Assembly (NCBI RefSeq): GCF_001652915.1
Contig: NZ_BBQI01000030.1
Span: forward strand, 1 to 64,000
Direction of reading: 5' to 3'
Source of the DNA: Cupriavidus sp. D384
GTDB lineage: Bacteria > Pseudomonadota > Gammaproteobacteria > Burkholderiales > Burkholderiaceae
Length of the DNA: 64,000 nt
The notes beneath the pieces are model-generated. The model searched no databases, had not been told where the DNA came from, and saw only the letters and a list, made by a program, of their open reading frames with translations. The number at the start of each line of letters is the position of its first letter. Position 1 is the stretch's first letter. The position numbers and the translations under genes were made by a program. Below, piece after piece: positions 17,925-26,466 of the stretch.

Positions 17925-18410
17925 CTACTTCAGCAGGTCATGCCGCGCGTGCCATTCGCGCAGGGATTCGTGTGGCCAGGTGCCCACGTGGCGGTGGCCT
18001 TTGCCGCGCGGGACGTCGACCCACGGTGCCACGTAATCGAGCCCGGCTTCCACCACATCGGGGGGGCGGGGCAGCGGGGTATCGATGGCGCCCGCATAGG
18101 GATGTACCAGGTCGGGCCAGCGCGGGTCCCACATCCACAGTGGACTGCCGCACAGCTTGCAGAAGTGCCGGTACCCCTTGGAGCGCTTTGGACGCTGGCC
18201 GGGCTCGCGGATCACGGCATGGAAATGCGCCACGTGCTGCTGTCCGGCCACGCGCAGCGTGTGGGCATCGCCGCCAAGATTGATGCCATAGCCGCCGCTG
18301 CCACCGGTCTTGCGGCAGATCGAGCAATGGCAGTGCATGTAGGGGTAGGGTGAATCGGACTCCAGGCTGAACTGCACGGCGCCGCATTGGCACGAACCGT
18401 CGAGATGCAT
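17925..18410 (-). CDS. GFA family zinc protein (CENP-V/GFA fold)
   Basis: A 161-residue GFA-domain protein. The zinc ligands are visible: CQC at 7-9, CHCSIC at 27-32 and the FCKLCGSP segment near residue 92. The family was first described through glutathione-dependent formaldehyde-activating enzyme, but most members are uncharacterised. The ATG at 18410 follows AGGAGCC and places CQC at the family's usual distance from the start. It is co-oriented with the dehydrogenase gene, 160 bp away, and no functional link is evident. Confidence 0.88.
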   Translation of the reverse strand: MHLDGSCQCGAVQFSLESDSPYPYMHCHCSICRKTGGSGGYGINLGGDAHTLRVAGQQHVAHFHAVIREPGQRPKRSKGYRHFCKLCGSPLWMWDPRWPDLVHPYAGAIDTPLPRPPDVVEAGLDYVAPWVDVPRGKGHRHVGTWPHESLREWHARHDLLK

Positions 18411-18562
18411 GGTGGCTCCTCGGAATCGTTGATCGATGCGGTTCAGTGTGGTCGACGTGCGGGCGTCGATCAAGCGCGGGAAATCACAAAATTTGCCAGA
18501 AACTGTGGTGTTGTCGGGCGTTGTCTGTCAGCGCAGGCGAGGTTTTGTAAGGAGATGTGTGA

Positions 18563-18649
18563 ATGCGGCACGCGGGGCACCATGTGACTTCTAAACTGGG
18601 CACGCGGTGGGAAACAACGCACCCGTCGTTTTCGATAACAACCACCTGA
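18563..18649 (+). CDS. Possible 28-residue leader peptide
   Basis: An ATG at 18563 is preceded at 8 nt by AAGGAG (18549-18554) and opens a 28-codon frame that stops 10 bp before the next gene. It is Thr/His-rich (it starts MRHAGHHVTSK and ends ITTT). No attenuator pair of hairpins was found. It may be translated, but could equally be chance; shown because the ribosome site is better than that of many annotated genes here. Confidence 0.2.
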   Translation: MRHAGHHVTSKLGTRWETTHPSFSITTT

Positions 18650-18659
18650 GAGGTCTCAT

Positions 18660-19019
18660 ATGTCCAAGCAACGAACCATTCGCACCACGTCCCTGATTGG
18701 CGCCCTGGCAGCCGGCATGATCTCTGTCACCGCCTTTGCACAGACCGCCCAGACCCCGGCGCCGCCGGCCGACATTACGACGGCGGCCCCGCCGGTCACC
18801 ACCCAGGTCCAGCCGCCGAAGGACCCGCTCGTGGAGCGCCGCGAGTCCCGCAAGGCCGCCAATGACCAGTACAAGGCCGAGAAGAAGGCCGCCAAGGGCG
18901 AGTACAACAAGGACGTGAACGCCGCCAAGTCGGAACGCAAGGACGCCAAGAAGGCCGCCGACGCGACGGCCAAGGCGGAACTGCAGAACGGTACGACGAA
19001 CGGTACGACCAAGCAGTAA
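18660..19019 (+). CDS. Small secreted Lys/Ala-rich protein
   Basis: A 119-residue protein with a clear Sec signal peptide (hydrophobic residues 10-24, cleavage after AFA). A Pro/Thr-rich linker of about 25 residues is followed by a highly charged helical region, residues 60-105, dominated by Lys, Ala, Glu and Asp (for example KAEKKAAKGEYNKDVNAAK), and a short NGTTNGTTKQ tail with a repeated NGTT. GAGAGG at 18651-18656 is the ribosome site. I do not recognise a domain. The composition suggests a periplasmic, possibly nucleic acid- or envelope-binding, helical protein. Confidence 0.75.
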   Translation: MSKQRTIRTTSLIGALAAGMISVTAFAQTAQTPAPPADITTAAPPVTTQVQPPKDPLVERRESRKAANDQYKAEKKAAKGEYNKDVNAAKSERKDAKKAADATAKAELQNGTTNGTTKQ

Positions 19020-19114
19020 AGGCCCCTGACAGGGCTATGGTCCCGTTCTCATTCAGGGGGCGGGGCAGGGGAGCGGGACGGTGGCTCGATCTGAGGCAGG
19101 TCGTGAATTTAGCT

Positions 19115-19162
19115 GCCGTGCCGGTCTCCCCCAACCCTTCTCCCGTATGCGGGGGAGGGGCG
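19115..19162. repeat. REP-like palindromic repeat (diverged copy)
   Basis: A copy of the dispersed CCCTCTCCC palindrome. TCTCCCCCAACCCTTCTCCCG, TATG and CGGGGGAGGGG match the layout of the copies at 45.1 kb, with mismatches in the stem. It lies between the end of the small secreted protein gene and the 3' end of a lysR gene. Confidence 0.6.
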
Positions 19163-19185
19163 CAAAAACAACCGGGAACCGGCGT

Positions 19186-20133
19186 CTACACCAGCCGGGC
19201 CCCCGGCCACGCCCCCGACATCACGATATTGCGCACGGATTGCCGCACTGTCTGCATGATGTCCCAAAGCTCAGGCACCACCGGGCGGTTGCGCGCCGTG
19301 GTCATCGCCACCTGACGCGTCACCACCGGGTCAACCAGCCGCGCCGAATGCAGCCGGCCCTGGGCCACGCGGTCTGCCACGGCAGCAAACGGCAGCAGCG
19401 TGGCGCCACAGCCGTCTTCCACCAGCCGCATGGCGACCGTATTCGATGCATCGCACTCCATCGCCATGTTCAGCGTGGTACCGACGCGCGCCGCCAGCGA
19501 TTCGGCCAGCACGCGCAGCCCGTGCGATGTGCTGGGCAGGATCAGCGGCACCTCGCCCAGGCGCCGCGCCTGGAACGCGGGGCCAAGGTGGCTCCATGAT
19601 GTGGGTGTGACCAGCGTCAGGTCTTCTTCCAGCAGCACGTCCACCTTGAGCGCACCCTGCTGTTCGGGCAGGTAGAGCAGGGCGACATCGATATCGCCAG
19701 CCGCCAGCCAGGCCAGCACCGGGTTGGCCAGGCCTTCCACAAAACGGATCTTTGTCGCCGGAAAACGTGCCTTGAGCGCCGTGCCGATGGCCGCGAACGC
19801 GGTGTTGGCGATGGTCGGCTGCGCCGCGATGACCAGTTGCGCCGGGCCTTGCGCGGTGGACGCCCGCACCGCGGCGCGGGCCTCGGTCAGCGTGGCGGCC
19901 ACCTGCCGCGCGTATCCGAGCAGCGTGCTGCCGGCCTCGGTCAGCACGACGCCACGGCCGCTGCGGTGAAACAGCCGCGTATCGAGTGCGGCCTCCAGCC
20001 GCGCGATCTGGCGGCTGACGGTCGACTGGTCTGCGCCAAGCTCCAGCGCGGCGCGCGAAATGCTCTGCGTGTTCGCCACGCAGACAAAGCACGCCAGGTC
20101 GTCGGAATTCAGCGCGGCCGACATGGCGGTCAT
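19186..20133 (-). CDS. LysR family regulator of the sugar-acid operon
   Basis: A 315-residue LysR-type regulator. The N-terminal helix-turn-helix is typical (SISRAALELGADQSTVSRQIARLEAAL, residues 24-50), followed by the effector-binding domain. Its ATG shares one base with the stop of the GlxR-like reductase gene (20133), so it is the last gene of the operon and translationally coupled. An internal ATG three codons later is an alternative start. It probably controls the Bug-Ldh-GarL-GlxR operon and the divergent ThDP gene. The effector is unknown. Confidence 0.9.
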   Translation of the reverse strand: MTAMSAALNSDDLACFVCVANTQSISRAALELGADQSTVSRQIARLEAALDTRLFHRSGRGVVLTEAGSTLLGYARQVAATLTEARAAVRASTAQGPAQLVIAAQPTIANTAFAAIGTALKARFPATKIRFVEGLANPVLAWLAAGDIDVALLYLPEQQGALKVDVLLEEDLTLVTPTSWSHLGPAFQARRLGEVPLILPSTSHGLRVLAESLAARVGTTLNMAMECDASNTVAMRLVEDGCGATLLPFAAVADRVAQGRLHSARLVDPVVTRQVAMTTARNRPVVPELWDIMQTVRQSVRNIVMSGAWPGARLV

Positions 20134-21032
20134 CAGGCCTGCTTTGGCGTGTCGCCGATGGCGAACGACGACATGTGCTCGATGGCCTTGACCAGCCCCG
20201 AATGATCCCAGCCAGCGCCGCCCTGGGCCACGCAGACGTTGAACAGCTGTTGCGTCGATGCCGTATTGGGCAGGCCCAGTCCCAGCTGCCTGGCCGTGGA
20301 CAGCGCCAGGTTCAGGTCCTTCTGGTGCAGTTCGATGCGGAAGCCCGGGTTGAACGTGCGCTTGATCATGCGTTCGCCGTGGACTTCGAGGATCTTGGAA
20401 CTGGCAAAACCTCCCATCAGTGCCTGGCGCACGCGTGCCGGGTCGGCGCCGGCCTTGGCGGCCAGCACCAGCGCTTCGCTGACGGCCTCGATGGTCAGCG
20501 CCACGATCACCTGGTTGGCGACCTTTGCCACCTGACCATCGCCGACATTGCCCACCAGCGTGATGTTCTTGCCCATCAGTTCCAGCAGCGGCAGAACCTT
20601 GTCGAACACCGGCTGCTTGCCGCCGGCCATGATCGACAGCGTGGCAGCCTTGGCGCCGACCTCGCCGCCGGACACCGGCGCATCCACGTAGTCGCAGCCA
20701 AGCTTTTCGATCCTGGCGGCAAACTCGCGCGTGTCGATGGGTGAGATCGAGCTCATGTCCACCACGACCTTGCCCTTGGTCAGCCCGGCGGCCACGCCGT
20801 TGTCACCGAACAGCACGCGCTCCACGTCAGGCGTATCGGGCAGCATCAGGAAGATGATGTCGGCCTGCTTTGCCACATCGGTGGCGCTGGCGCATTGCTG
20901 CATGCCGCGGTCCAGCAAGTCCTGCGGCACGCCGCTGCGCGTATGCGCGTAGACGGTATGGCCGCCAGCCTGCAGGTGTTCGGCCATGGGCTTGCCCATG
21001 ACCCCCAATCCGATAAATCCGAGCTTGCTCAT
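20133..21032 (-). CDS. glxR: 2-hydroxy-3-oxopropionate (tartronate semialdehyde) reductase
   Basis: A 299-residue beta-hydroxyacid dehydrogenase that reduces tartronate semialdehyde to D-glycerate with NAD(P)H. The Rossmann motif GFIGLGVMGKPM is at residues 5-16, the substrate motif DAPVSGGEVGAK near 120 and the catalytic lysine in KVANQVIV near 170. The C-terminal block GGFASSKILEVHGERMIKR closely resembles E. coli GlxR, more than GarR. It directly follows the GarL-like aldolase gene, whose product yields tartronate semialdehyde, so the two enzymes act in sequence. Confidence 0.92.
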   Translation of the reverse strand: MSKLGFIGLGVMGKPMAEHLQAGGHTVYAHTRSGVPQDLLDRGMQQCASATDVAKQADIIFLMLPDTPDVERVLFGDNGVAAGLTKGKVVVDMSSISPIDTREFAARIEKLGCDYVDAPVSGGEVGAKAATLSIMAGGKQPVFDKVLPLLELMGKNITLVGNVGDGQVAKVANQVIVALTIEAVSEALVLAAKAGADPARVRQALMGGFASSKILEVHGERMIKRTFNPGFRIELHQKDLNLALSTARQLGLGLPNTASTQQLFNVCVAQGGAGWDHSGLVKAIEHMSSFAIGDTPKQA

Positions 21033-21056
21033 GATTCCTTCCTGTTGAAAATGGCT

Positions 21057-21848
21057 TCAGGCCGCGAAGCGGTCGCGCAGTGAGCGTGCCGCGTCGCGCA
21101 GCAATACGTGATCGATGCCGACCGCCACGAAGTGCGCGCCCATGTCCAGATAGCGGCGCGCGTCGGCTTCCACGGGGGTCAGCGTGCCGATGGCCTTGCC
21201 GGCGCGGTTGGCTGCATCGTAGATCTGCTTGACCGCCGCCTGCACATCGGGATGGTTCGGGTTGCCCAGGTGCCCGTAGGCCGCGGCCAGGTCGTTGGGG
21301 CCGATGAAGATGCCGTCCACGCCCGGTTCTGCGCAGATCTCGTCGATCGCTTCCACGCCCTTGCGGCTTTCCACCTGCACCAGCACGCAGATATTGTCGT
21401 TGATGGTCTTGAAGAAGTCGGGCACCGTGCCATAGCGGTTCTGCCGCTGCACGCCCGACACGCCACGGATGCCGTCGGGCGGATAGCGCGTGGCGCGCAC
21501 CGCGCGGCGCGCTTCCTCGGCCGATTCCACGAACGGAATCAGGAAGTTGTAGAAACCGATGTCGAGCAGGCGCTTGAGCATCACCGGATCGTTCCACGGC
21601 GGACGCACCACGGGCGCGCTGGTGCTGTCCTTGAGCGCCATCAGCTGCGGCGCGAAGGTCAGGACGTCGTTGGGCGAATGCTCGCCGTCCAGCAGCAGCC
21701 AGTCGAAGCCGGCCAGTCCGACGATTTCGCTGGTCACGGGCTGGCCCAGTGAACTCCACAGGCCGATCAGGCGCTTGCGCGCAAGCACATCGGCCCGGAA
21801 TTTGTTGGGCAGCGGGTGGATCTGGGGCAGGTGAGGGGTGGTGGACAT
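21057..21848 (-). CDS. garL: 2-dehydro-3-deoxyglucarate aldolase (GarL-like)
   Basis: A 263-residue class II HpaI-family aldolase that matches E. coli GarL over most of its length. Shared blocks include [44 protein letters not shown] and [14 protein letters not shown]. The metal ligands are the glutamate in QVES and the aspartate in [10 protein letters not shown]. It cleaves 2-dehydro-3-deoxy-D-glucarate to pyruvate and tartronate semialdehyde. The next gene reduces the latter. No glucarate or galactarate dehydratase is present here. A related keto-deoxy acid substrate remains possible. Confidence 0.88.
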   Translation of the reverse strand: MSTTPHLPQIHPLPNKFRADVLARKRLIGLWSSLGQPVTSEIVGLAGFDWLLLDGEHSPNDVLTFAPQLMALKDSTSAPVVRPPWNDPVMLKRLLDIGFYNFLIPFVESAEEARRAVRATRYPPDGIRGVSGVQRQNRYGTVPDFFKTINDNICVLVQVESRKGVEAIDEICAEPGVDGIFIGPNDLAAAYGHLGNPNHPDVQAAVKQIYDAANRAGKAIGTLTPVEADARRYLDMGAHFVAVGIDHVLLRDAARSLRDRFAA

Positions 21849-21863
21849 CGTAAGTCTCCTGGA

Positions 21864-22958
21864 TCAGTCGGCCGCCAGCGCGGAAAGCGGGCCCGGCGAT
21901 TTGCCGCGGGCCTGCAGCACGCGTGCGGCGGCGTCGTCAAGCTGGGCCAGCGTGCTGCTATCCACGGGAATGTATTCGGCGCGGGCGCGGCGCCATGCGC
22001 GTTCGGGGTCGCCGGGCAGGCGGATGGCGTCATTGCCCGGCTGCAGGCGCGATGCCTTCATCCATTCGACAAAAGACTCCACCTCGTGGCCGAACGTGGT
22101 GCTGCTGCCCAGCCGCGCCGGATCGAAGATGATCGCCAGCATGTTGTTCCACACCGCATGCTCGTGCGTGAGCGTTTCGGGGCGGATGGTATGGCCGCCG
22201 GTCACGGCCGCGCCCAGCAGTTCGCACATCACGGCCAGCACGTAGCCCTTGTGTTCGCCGAACGTGCGCAGCGCGCCCTGCGGCGTGCCCGGGTGCGGGA
22301 ACATCACGGCGGGGTCGTCGGTGGGGTGGCCCTGCGGGTCCATCAGGCAGCCTGGCGGCACCGGCACGCCCTTGTTGTTGGCAACGCGCACCTTGCCCAG
22401 CGCGATGGCGCTGGTGGCAAAGTCCAGCACCAGCGGCGGCTGCCCGGCCACCGGCACGCCAATCGTGAACGGATTGGTGCCAAAGCGCGGATCGTAGCCG
22501 CCATGCGGCGCGACAATCGGCTTGGATAGCACATTGACGAAGTGGATCGAGATCATGCCGGCCGCCGTGGCCTGCTCGGCCCAGTGGCCGACGCGGCCCA
22601 GATGGTGCGAACGGCGCAGGCCCAGCACGCACACGCCGTGTTCCCTGGCGCGTTCGATGCCCAGGCCCATCGCCTGTTCGGTCACGGCCTGGCCCATGCC
22701 ACGGTTGCCGTCCAGGCTCAGGATGCCGCCCGATTCATGCACCACGCTGACCTGCTGGTTCAGCTGGAGCTGGTCGGCCTGCCACGACATCACGTACTTG
22801 GGAATCATGCCCACGCCATGCGAATCGTGGCCGGACAGGTTGGCGCCCACCAGGTGATCGGCGGTCAGCGTGGCCTCGCGGGCGTCGGAGCCCGCCGCCA
22901 GCCAGAGGTCTGCCACCCATTGGTGCAGGCCGGCAGTCGGGATGCGGTGATCACTCAT
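21864..22958 (-). CDS. Ldh2/malate dehydrogenase-like oxidoreductase
   Basis: A 364-residue NAD(P)-dependent dehydrogenase of the Ldh2/MDH2/YlbC fold, not the Rossmann LDH family. The family signature HDSHGVGMIPKYV (near residue 45), the NKGVPVPPGCLMD segment and GEHKGYVLAVMCELL are present. Such enzymes oxidise 2-hydroxyacids such as malate, lactate, ureidoglycolate or sulfolactate. The ATG at 22958 is chosen since the upstream receptor gene stops 2 bp before it, and the longer frame runs through that gene. It could oxidise a hydroxyacid feeding the GarL step; this is inference. Confidence 0.88.
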   Translation of the reverse strand: MSDHRIPTAGLHQWVADLWLAAGSDAREATLTADHLVGANLSGHDSHGVGMIPKYVMSWQADQLQLNQQVSVVHESGGILSLDGNRGMGQAVTEQAMGLGIERAREHGVCVLGLRRSHHLGRVGHWAEQATAAGMISIHFVNVLSKPIVAPHGGYDPRFGTNPFTIGVPVAGQPPLVLDFATSAIALGKVRVANNKGVPVPPGCLMDPQGHPTDDPAVMFPHPGTPQGALRTFGEHKGYVLAVMCELLGAAVTGGHTIRPETLTHEHAVWNNMLAIIFDPARLGSSTTFGHEVESFVEWMKASRLQPGNDAIRLPGDPERAWRRARAEYIPVDSSTLAQLDDAAARVLQARGKSPGPLSALAAD

Positions 22959-22960
22959 GC

Positions 22961-23956
22961 TTACTCCAGGTGAATATTGGCGACCTTGATCAGGTTTGCC
23001 CATTTGGCAACTTCGCTTTTCTGGAAATTGCCCAGTTCGGTGGGGCCGGCGCCCGAGGGCTCCACGCCCATCGACGCCAGTTTGGCGCGCACGTCGGGCT
23101 GGCGGATGATCTTGCCGATTTCGGTCGACAGCTTGTCGACAATGGGCCTGGGCGTGCCGGCCGGCGCGAAGATGGCCTGCCACGACACGATCTCGTAGCC
23201 GTTCAGGCCAGACTCCGCCATGGTCGGGACGTCGGGCAGTTCGGCTGCGCGCTTGGCGCCGGTGGTGGCCAGCGCGCGGAACTTGCCGGACTGGATCATC
23301 GGCATGGCGGCCACGCTGTTCTCGAATACCAGGTCCACCTGGTTGCCCAGCAGCGCCTGCACGGCCTGGCTGCTGCCCTTGTATGGCACATGGGTCATGC
23401 GCAGGCCGGCCATGTTGGCGAACAGTTCGGCGGCCAGGTGCTGCGACGTGCCGTTGCCCGACGAGCCGAAGTTGACCGTGCCCGGCTTGGCCTTGGCAGC
23501 GGCAATCACGTCCTGGACGCTCTTCCACGGGCTGCTGGCGTTCACCACCAGCACGTTCGGCAGCGTGCCGATCAGCGCGATCGGCTGGAAGTTCTTGATC
23601 GGGTCATACGGCATCTTCGGGTACAGGCTCACGTTGATGGCGTGCGAACTGATCGTGCCGCCCAGCAGCGTGTAGCCATCGGCGGGGGCCTTGGCGACGT
23701 AGTCGGAGCCGATATTGCCGCCGGCGCCGGCGCGGTTTTCCACCACCACGGACTGGCCCAGCACCTGCGACAGCCGCTGGCCGATCAGGCGGCCCAGCAG
23801 GTCGGTGGTGCCCCCGGCAGCAAACGGCACCACATAGGTGATGGGCTTGGTCGGGTAGTGATCGGCGCCCTGGGCGCCGGCCTGCGAGGCAACGGCCATG
23901 CATCCGGTACAAAGCACGGCCAGCATCGGCCGCATCAGGCGATGGGGAAAATTCAT
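22961..23956 (-). CDS. Bug/TctC family periplasmic solute receptor
   Basis: A 331-residue tripartite tricarboxylate transport receptor. The signal peptide ends near AGAQG and the mature part shows the family motifs YPTKPITYVVPFAAGGTTD, VVVENRAGAGGNIG and FGSSGNGTSQHLAAELF. It should bind a carboxylate in the periplasm. The ATG at 23956 follows AGGAGAC (minus strand, 23962-23968). It is the first gene of the operon leading to the LysR gene. No TctA/TctB membrane subunits are nearby, so it is an orphan receptor using a shared permease, or a sensor. Confidence 0.92.
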   Translation of the reverse strand: MNFPHRLMRPMLAVLCTGCMAVASQAGAQGADHYPTKPITYVVPFAAGGTTDLLGRLIGQRLSQVLGQSVVVENRAGAGGNIGSDYVAKAPADGYTLLGGTISSHAINVSLYPKMPYDPIKNFQPIALIGTLPNVLVVNASSPWKSVQDVIAAAKAKPGTVNFGSSGNGTSQHLAAELFANMAGLRMTHVPYKGSSQAVQALLGNQVDLVFENSVAAMPMIQSGKFRALATTGAKRAAELPDVPTMAESGLNGYEIVSWQAIFAPAGTPRPIVDKLSTEIGKIIRQPDVRAKLASMGVEPSGAGPTELGNFQKSEVAKWANLIKVANIHLE

Positions 23957-24219
23957 ATCATGTCTCCTGTAGCGCGAACGTTCGTGTGCGGCAGTCCCTT
24001 GGCGGGCTGCCGTTCTGCCTGACGGTTTCCGGATGGAAACCCAAGCCAGGCGGGGCGTCTTGTGCTGCGCCTCGTCCGCAAATCTACACGGACCCACGCC
24101 GTGCCGACTTGCAGAATTCGCATAACAGAAATGCACGATAGGCCGCGCAGCCGCGCACGTCAAACGGAACAATTGCAGACATTGCGATAAACAAGCCGAT
24201 AACGCGCCCAACGCCCAAC

Positions 24220-25896
24220 ATGACCTCCAACGCTTCCCAGACGGCCCGCACCGGCGGCCGCGTACTTGTCGACCAACTGCGCATCCATGGCACCGAACGC
24301 ATTTTCTGCGTGCCAGGCGAGAGCTTCCTTGACGTTCTGGACGCGCTGCATGACCAGCCGGCCATCGACCTGGTGGTGTGCAAGCACGAAGGCGCGGCCG
24401 CCAACATGGCCGAAGCCGACGGCAAGCTGACGGGCCGTCCCGGCATCTGCTTCGTGACGCGCGGCCCTGGCGCCACGCATGCCAGCATCGGCGTGCATAT
24501 CGCCCAGCAGGACTCCACGCCGATGATCCTGTTCGTTGGCCAGATCGCCCGCGAACACAAGGGTCGCGAGGCGTTCCAGGAAGTCGACTACGCGGCGGTA
24601 TTCGGGTCGATGTGCAAGTGGGCGGCCGAGATCGACGATCCGGCGCGTATCCCGGAAATGGTGGCGCGTGCCTTCCAGGTGGCGACGTCGGGCCGTCCGG
24701 GCCCGGTGGTGCTGGCGCTGCCCGAGGATGTGCTCGATGGCCTGGTGGAAGTGACCGACGCCGCGCCGTACCGTGCCGTGGCCGCCGCCCCGCGTCCCGA
24801 GGGCGCCCAGGCGCTGGCGGCCGCGCTGGCCGCCGCCCAGCGCCCGCTGGTGATTGCCGGTGGCGCCAACTGGACCGACCAGGCCGTGCGCGACTTCGCC
24901 GCATTCGTCAAGGCCTGGGACCTGCCCGTGGCCTGCGCCTTCCGCCGCCAGGACGTGATCGACAACCGCGACCCGCACTATGTGGGCCACCTGAGCCTGG
25001 GCGTCAGCCCCAAGCTGGCCGAACGCGTGAAGACGGCCGACCTGATCGTTGCCTTCGGCACGCGGCTTGGCGATATCGCCACTGACAGCTATTCGCTGCT
25101 GGAAGTGCCGCAACCGAAGCAGAAGCTCGTGCATATCCATGCCGACAGCTTCGAACTGGGCCGTGTCTACCAGGCCGCGCTGCCGATCCATGCAGGCGTG
25201 GAGCCGGGCGCCGCAATGCTCGCAACGCTGGCTGCGCCTGCCACGGTGGCCTGGAAGGACTGGACCGCAGGCGCGCGCGCCGACCACGAGGCCTTTGTCA
25301 CGCCCCCGAAGCCGCATGCGGAACTGACCGGCGTGGACATGGCCGCCGCCATGGCGCACCTGAACCAGGTGCTGCCCGAGGACGCCATGCTGTCGAACGG
25401 CGCGGGCAACTACACGGTATGGCTGCACCGTTTCTATGCCTACAGGAAGCCCCGTACCGAACTGGCGCCAACCTGCGGCGCAATGGGCTACGGCCTGCCG
25501 GCTGCCATCGCCGCCAAGTTGCGTTTTCCGGAAAAGACCGTGGTGTGCTTTGCCGGTGACGGCTGCTACCTGATGTATCCGCAGGAAATCGCCACGGCCG
25601 CCGCCCATGGCGCGAACCTGATCGTGATCCTGGTGAACAACCGCATGTACGGCACGATCCGGATGCACCAGGAACGCCGCTATCCGGGCCGCCAGAGCGG
25701 CACGACCATCGTCAATCCCGATTTTGTGGAGATGGCGAAGGCCTGCGGCGCCTGGGCCGAGCGCGTGGAACGGACCGAGGATTTCGCCGCCGCCTTCGAG
25801 CGGGCGCAGCAGGCTGGCAAGCCTGCCGTGCTGGAGTTGATGACCGACCCGCTGCAGATCACGCCTGTGATGCGTGTCAGCGAACTGCCGAGGTAA
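24220..25896 (+). CDS. ThDP-dependent acetolactate synthase-like enzyme
   Basis: A 558-residue thiamine diphosphate enzyme with the three-domain acetolactate synthase layout. The catalytic glutamate E57 lies in CKHEGAAANMAEA, which excludes a classical glyoxylate carboligase, where a valine replaces this glutamate. The C-terminal ThDP/Mg motif GDGCYLMYPQEIATA...NN is near residues 445-475. It may decarboxylate a 2-oxoacid or join two of them. It is transcribed away from the Bug-GarL-GlxR operon across a 263 bp shared promoter region, so joint control by the operon's LysR is likely. Substrate unknown. Confidence 0.85.
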   Translation: MTSNASQTARTGGRVLVDQLRIHGTERIFCVPGESFLDVLDALHDQPAIDLVVCKHEGAAANMAEADGKLTGRPGICFVTRGPGATHASIGVHIAQQDSTPMILFVGQIAREHKGREAFQEVDYAAVFGSMCKWAAEIDDPARIPEMVARAFQVATSGRPGPVVLALPEDVLDGLVEVTDAAPYRAVAAAPRPEGAQALAAALAAAQRPLVIAGGANWTDQAVRDFAAFVKAWDLPVACAFRRQDVIDNRDPHYVGHLSLGVSPKLAERVKTADLIVAFGTRLGDIATDSYSLLEVPQPKQKLVHIHADSFELGRVYQAALPIHAGVEPGAAMLATLAAPATVAWKDWTAGARADHEAFVTPPKPHAELTGVDMAAAMAHLNQVLPEDAMLSNGAGNYTVWLHRFYAYRKPRTELAPTCGAMGYGLPAAIAAKLRFPEKTVVCFAGDGCYLMYPQEIATAAAHGANLIVILVNNRMYGTIRMHQERRYPGRQSGTTIVNPDFVEMAKACGAWAERVERTEDFAAAFERAQQAGKPAVLELMTDPLQITPVMRVSELPR

Positions 25897-25935
25897 GGCA
25901 GACAGGTAAGGGTGGCAAAAGCAAGTGACGTGAAA

Positions 25936-25982
25936 GACGTTTAGTCCAAATTATGGAAATTCAATAATTCGGACTAAACGTC
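25936..25982. repeat. Long near-perfect inverted repeat between convergent genes
   Basis: GACGTTTAGTCC-A-AATTAT at 25936-25954 pairs with ATAATT-C-GGACTAAACGTC at 25964-25982, leaving a single A/C mismatch and a 9 nt loop. It is far more AT-rich than its surroundings and has no flanking T run. Both flanking genes point toward it, so it could act as a two-way terminator, or be a relic of a mobile element end. Confidence 0.7.
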
Positions 25983-26011
25983 AGCCGGTTCCGAAAGGGC
26001 ACGGAAGATAC

Positions 26012-26374
26012 CTAGAAGAGAGAACCCTGGGGCCGGGCTTCATGCCCGGTGGTTTCCCGTTGGGAATATTGCGCAAGTTGCGGATGTTCCGGATGTTGCC
26101 CGCCTTGGGCAACCGGCTTTGCAAGAATCTGGCGGATCTGCGCCAGATAGCGCTCGCCCACCGCGCGATGGGTCTTGCGGGCCTCGTCGGCAAAGCTGCG
26201 CCGCGACGGCGGCCGAATGTTCAGCAGCCGGCAAATCGTTGACAGATAAGGCTTTTTTCCATCCGCAGCGGTGCGGCGCGCGGCCGACACCAAGGCTGCA
26301 TCACCAATGCGTCCGCGCAGCCAGACCAATACCTGGCGGTCATATTCGTTCTGCACACGGATCAGGTGTTCCAT
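26012..26374 (-). CDS. SOS-controlled small basic protein of unknown function
   Basis: A 120-residue basic protein I do not recognise. The segment KKPYLSTICRLLNIRPPSRRSF, residues about 40-61, has a helix-turn-helix-like look, and a charged helix follows (DEARKTHRAVGERYLAQIRQIL). The last 30 residues are polar and probably disordered. There is no signal peptide or membrane helix. The ATG at 26374 is preceded by GGAG at a 7-8 nt spacing. Two LexA boxes lie 57-93 bp upstream, so transcription should be tightly repressed and induced by DNA damage. Possible roles include division arrest, repair accessory or a toxin; none can be chosen from sequence. Confidence 0.75.
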   Translation of the reverse strand: MEHLIRVQNEYDRQVLVWLRGRIGDAALVSAARRTAADGKKPYLSTICRLLNIRPPSRRSFADEARKTHRAVGERYLAQIRQILAKPVAQGGQHPEHPQLAQYSQRETTGHEARPQGSLF

Positions 26375-26430
26375 TTCAGGGCTCCGAAGGTTCCGACACT
26401 GTTCAATCCATCCCGATACGTCTCTTGGTA

Positions 26431-26446
26431 CTGTCTATCCATACAG
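26431..26446. promoter_or_regulatory. LexA (SOS) box 1
   Basis: CTGT-CTATCCAT-ACAG matches the gammaproteobacterial and betaproteobacterial LexA consensus CTGT-N8-ACAG exactly in both half-sites. The flanks extend the palindrome to GTACTGT...ACAGTAC (26428-26449). It is the box closest to the minus-strand gene. Confidence 0.8.
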
Positions 26447-26450
26447 TACA

Positions 26451-26466
26451 CTGTAAATATATACAG
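26451..26466. promoter_or_regulatory. LexA (SOS) box 2
   Basis: CTGT-AAATATAT-ACAG has perfect half-sites and an alternating A/T centre as in the best E. coli boxes. Its centre lies 20 bp from that of box 1, two helical turns, which would let two LexA dimers sit on one face of the DNA. The minus-strand gene starts 57 bp from box 1 and sigJ starts 66 bp from box 2, so either or both could be controlled. Confidence 0.85.

Noticed and set aside
24160-25668. A 502-codon minus-strand frame opposite the ThDP enzyme
   Set aside because: Composition is His/Arg/Gly/Gln-rich as expected of an antisense frame and the plus-strand gene has all family motifs.
24220-25896. Glyoxylate carboligase (gcl) next to glxR
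   Set aside because: The catalytic glutamate E57 is present, whereas glyoxylate carboligase has valine at that position.
25936-25982. Integron attC site
   Set aside because: The arms resemble an attC fold, but the core site GTTRRRY is not matched (GTTTAGT) and no integrase or cassettes are nearby.
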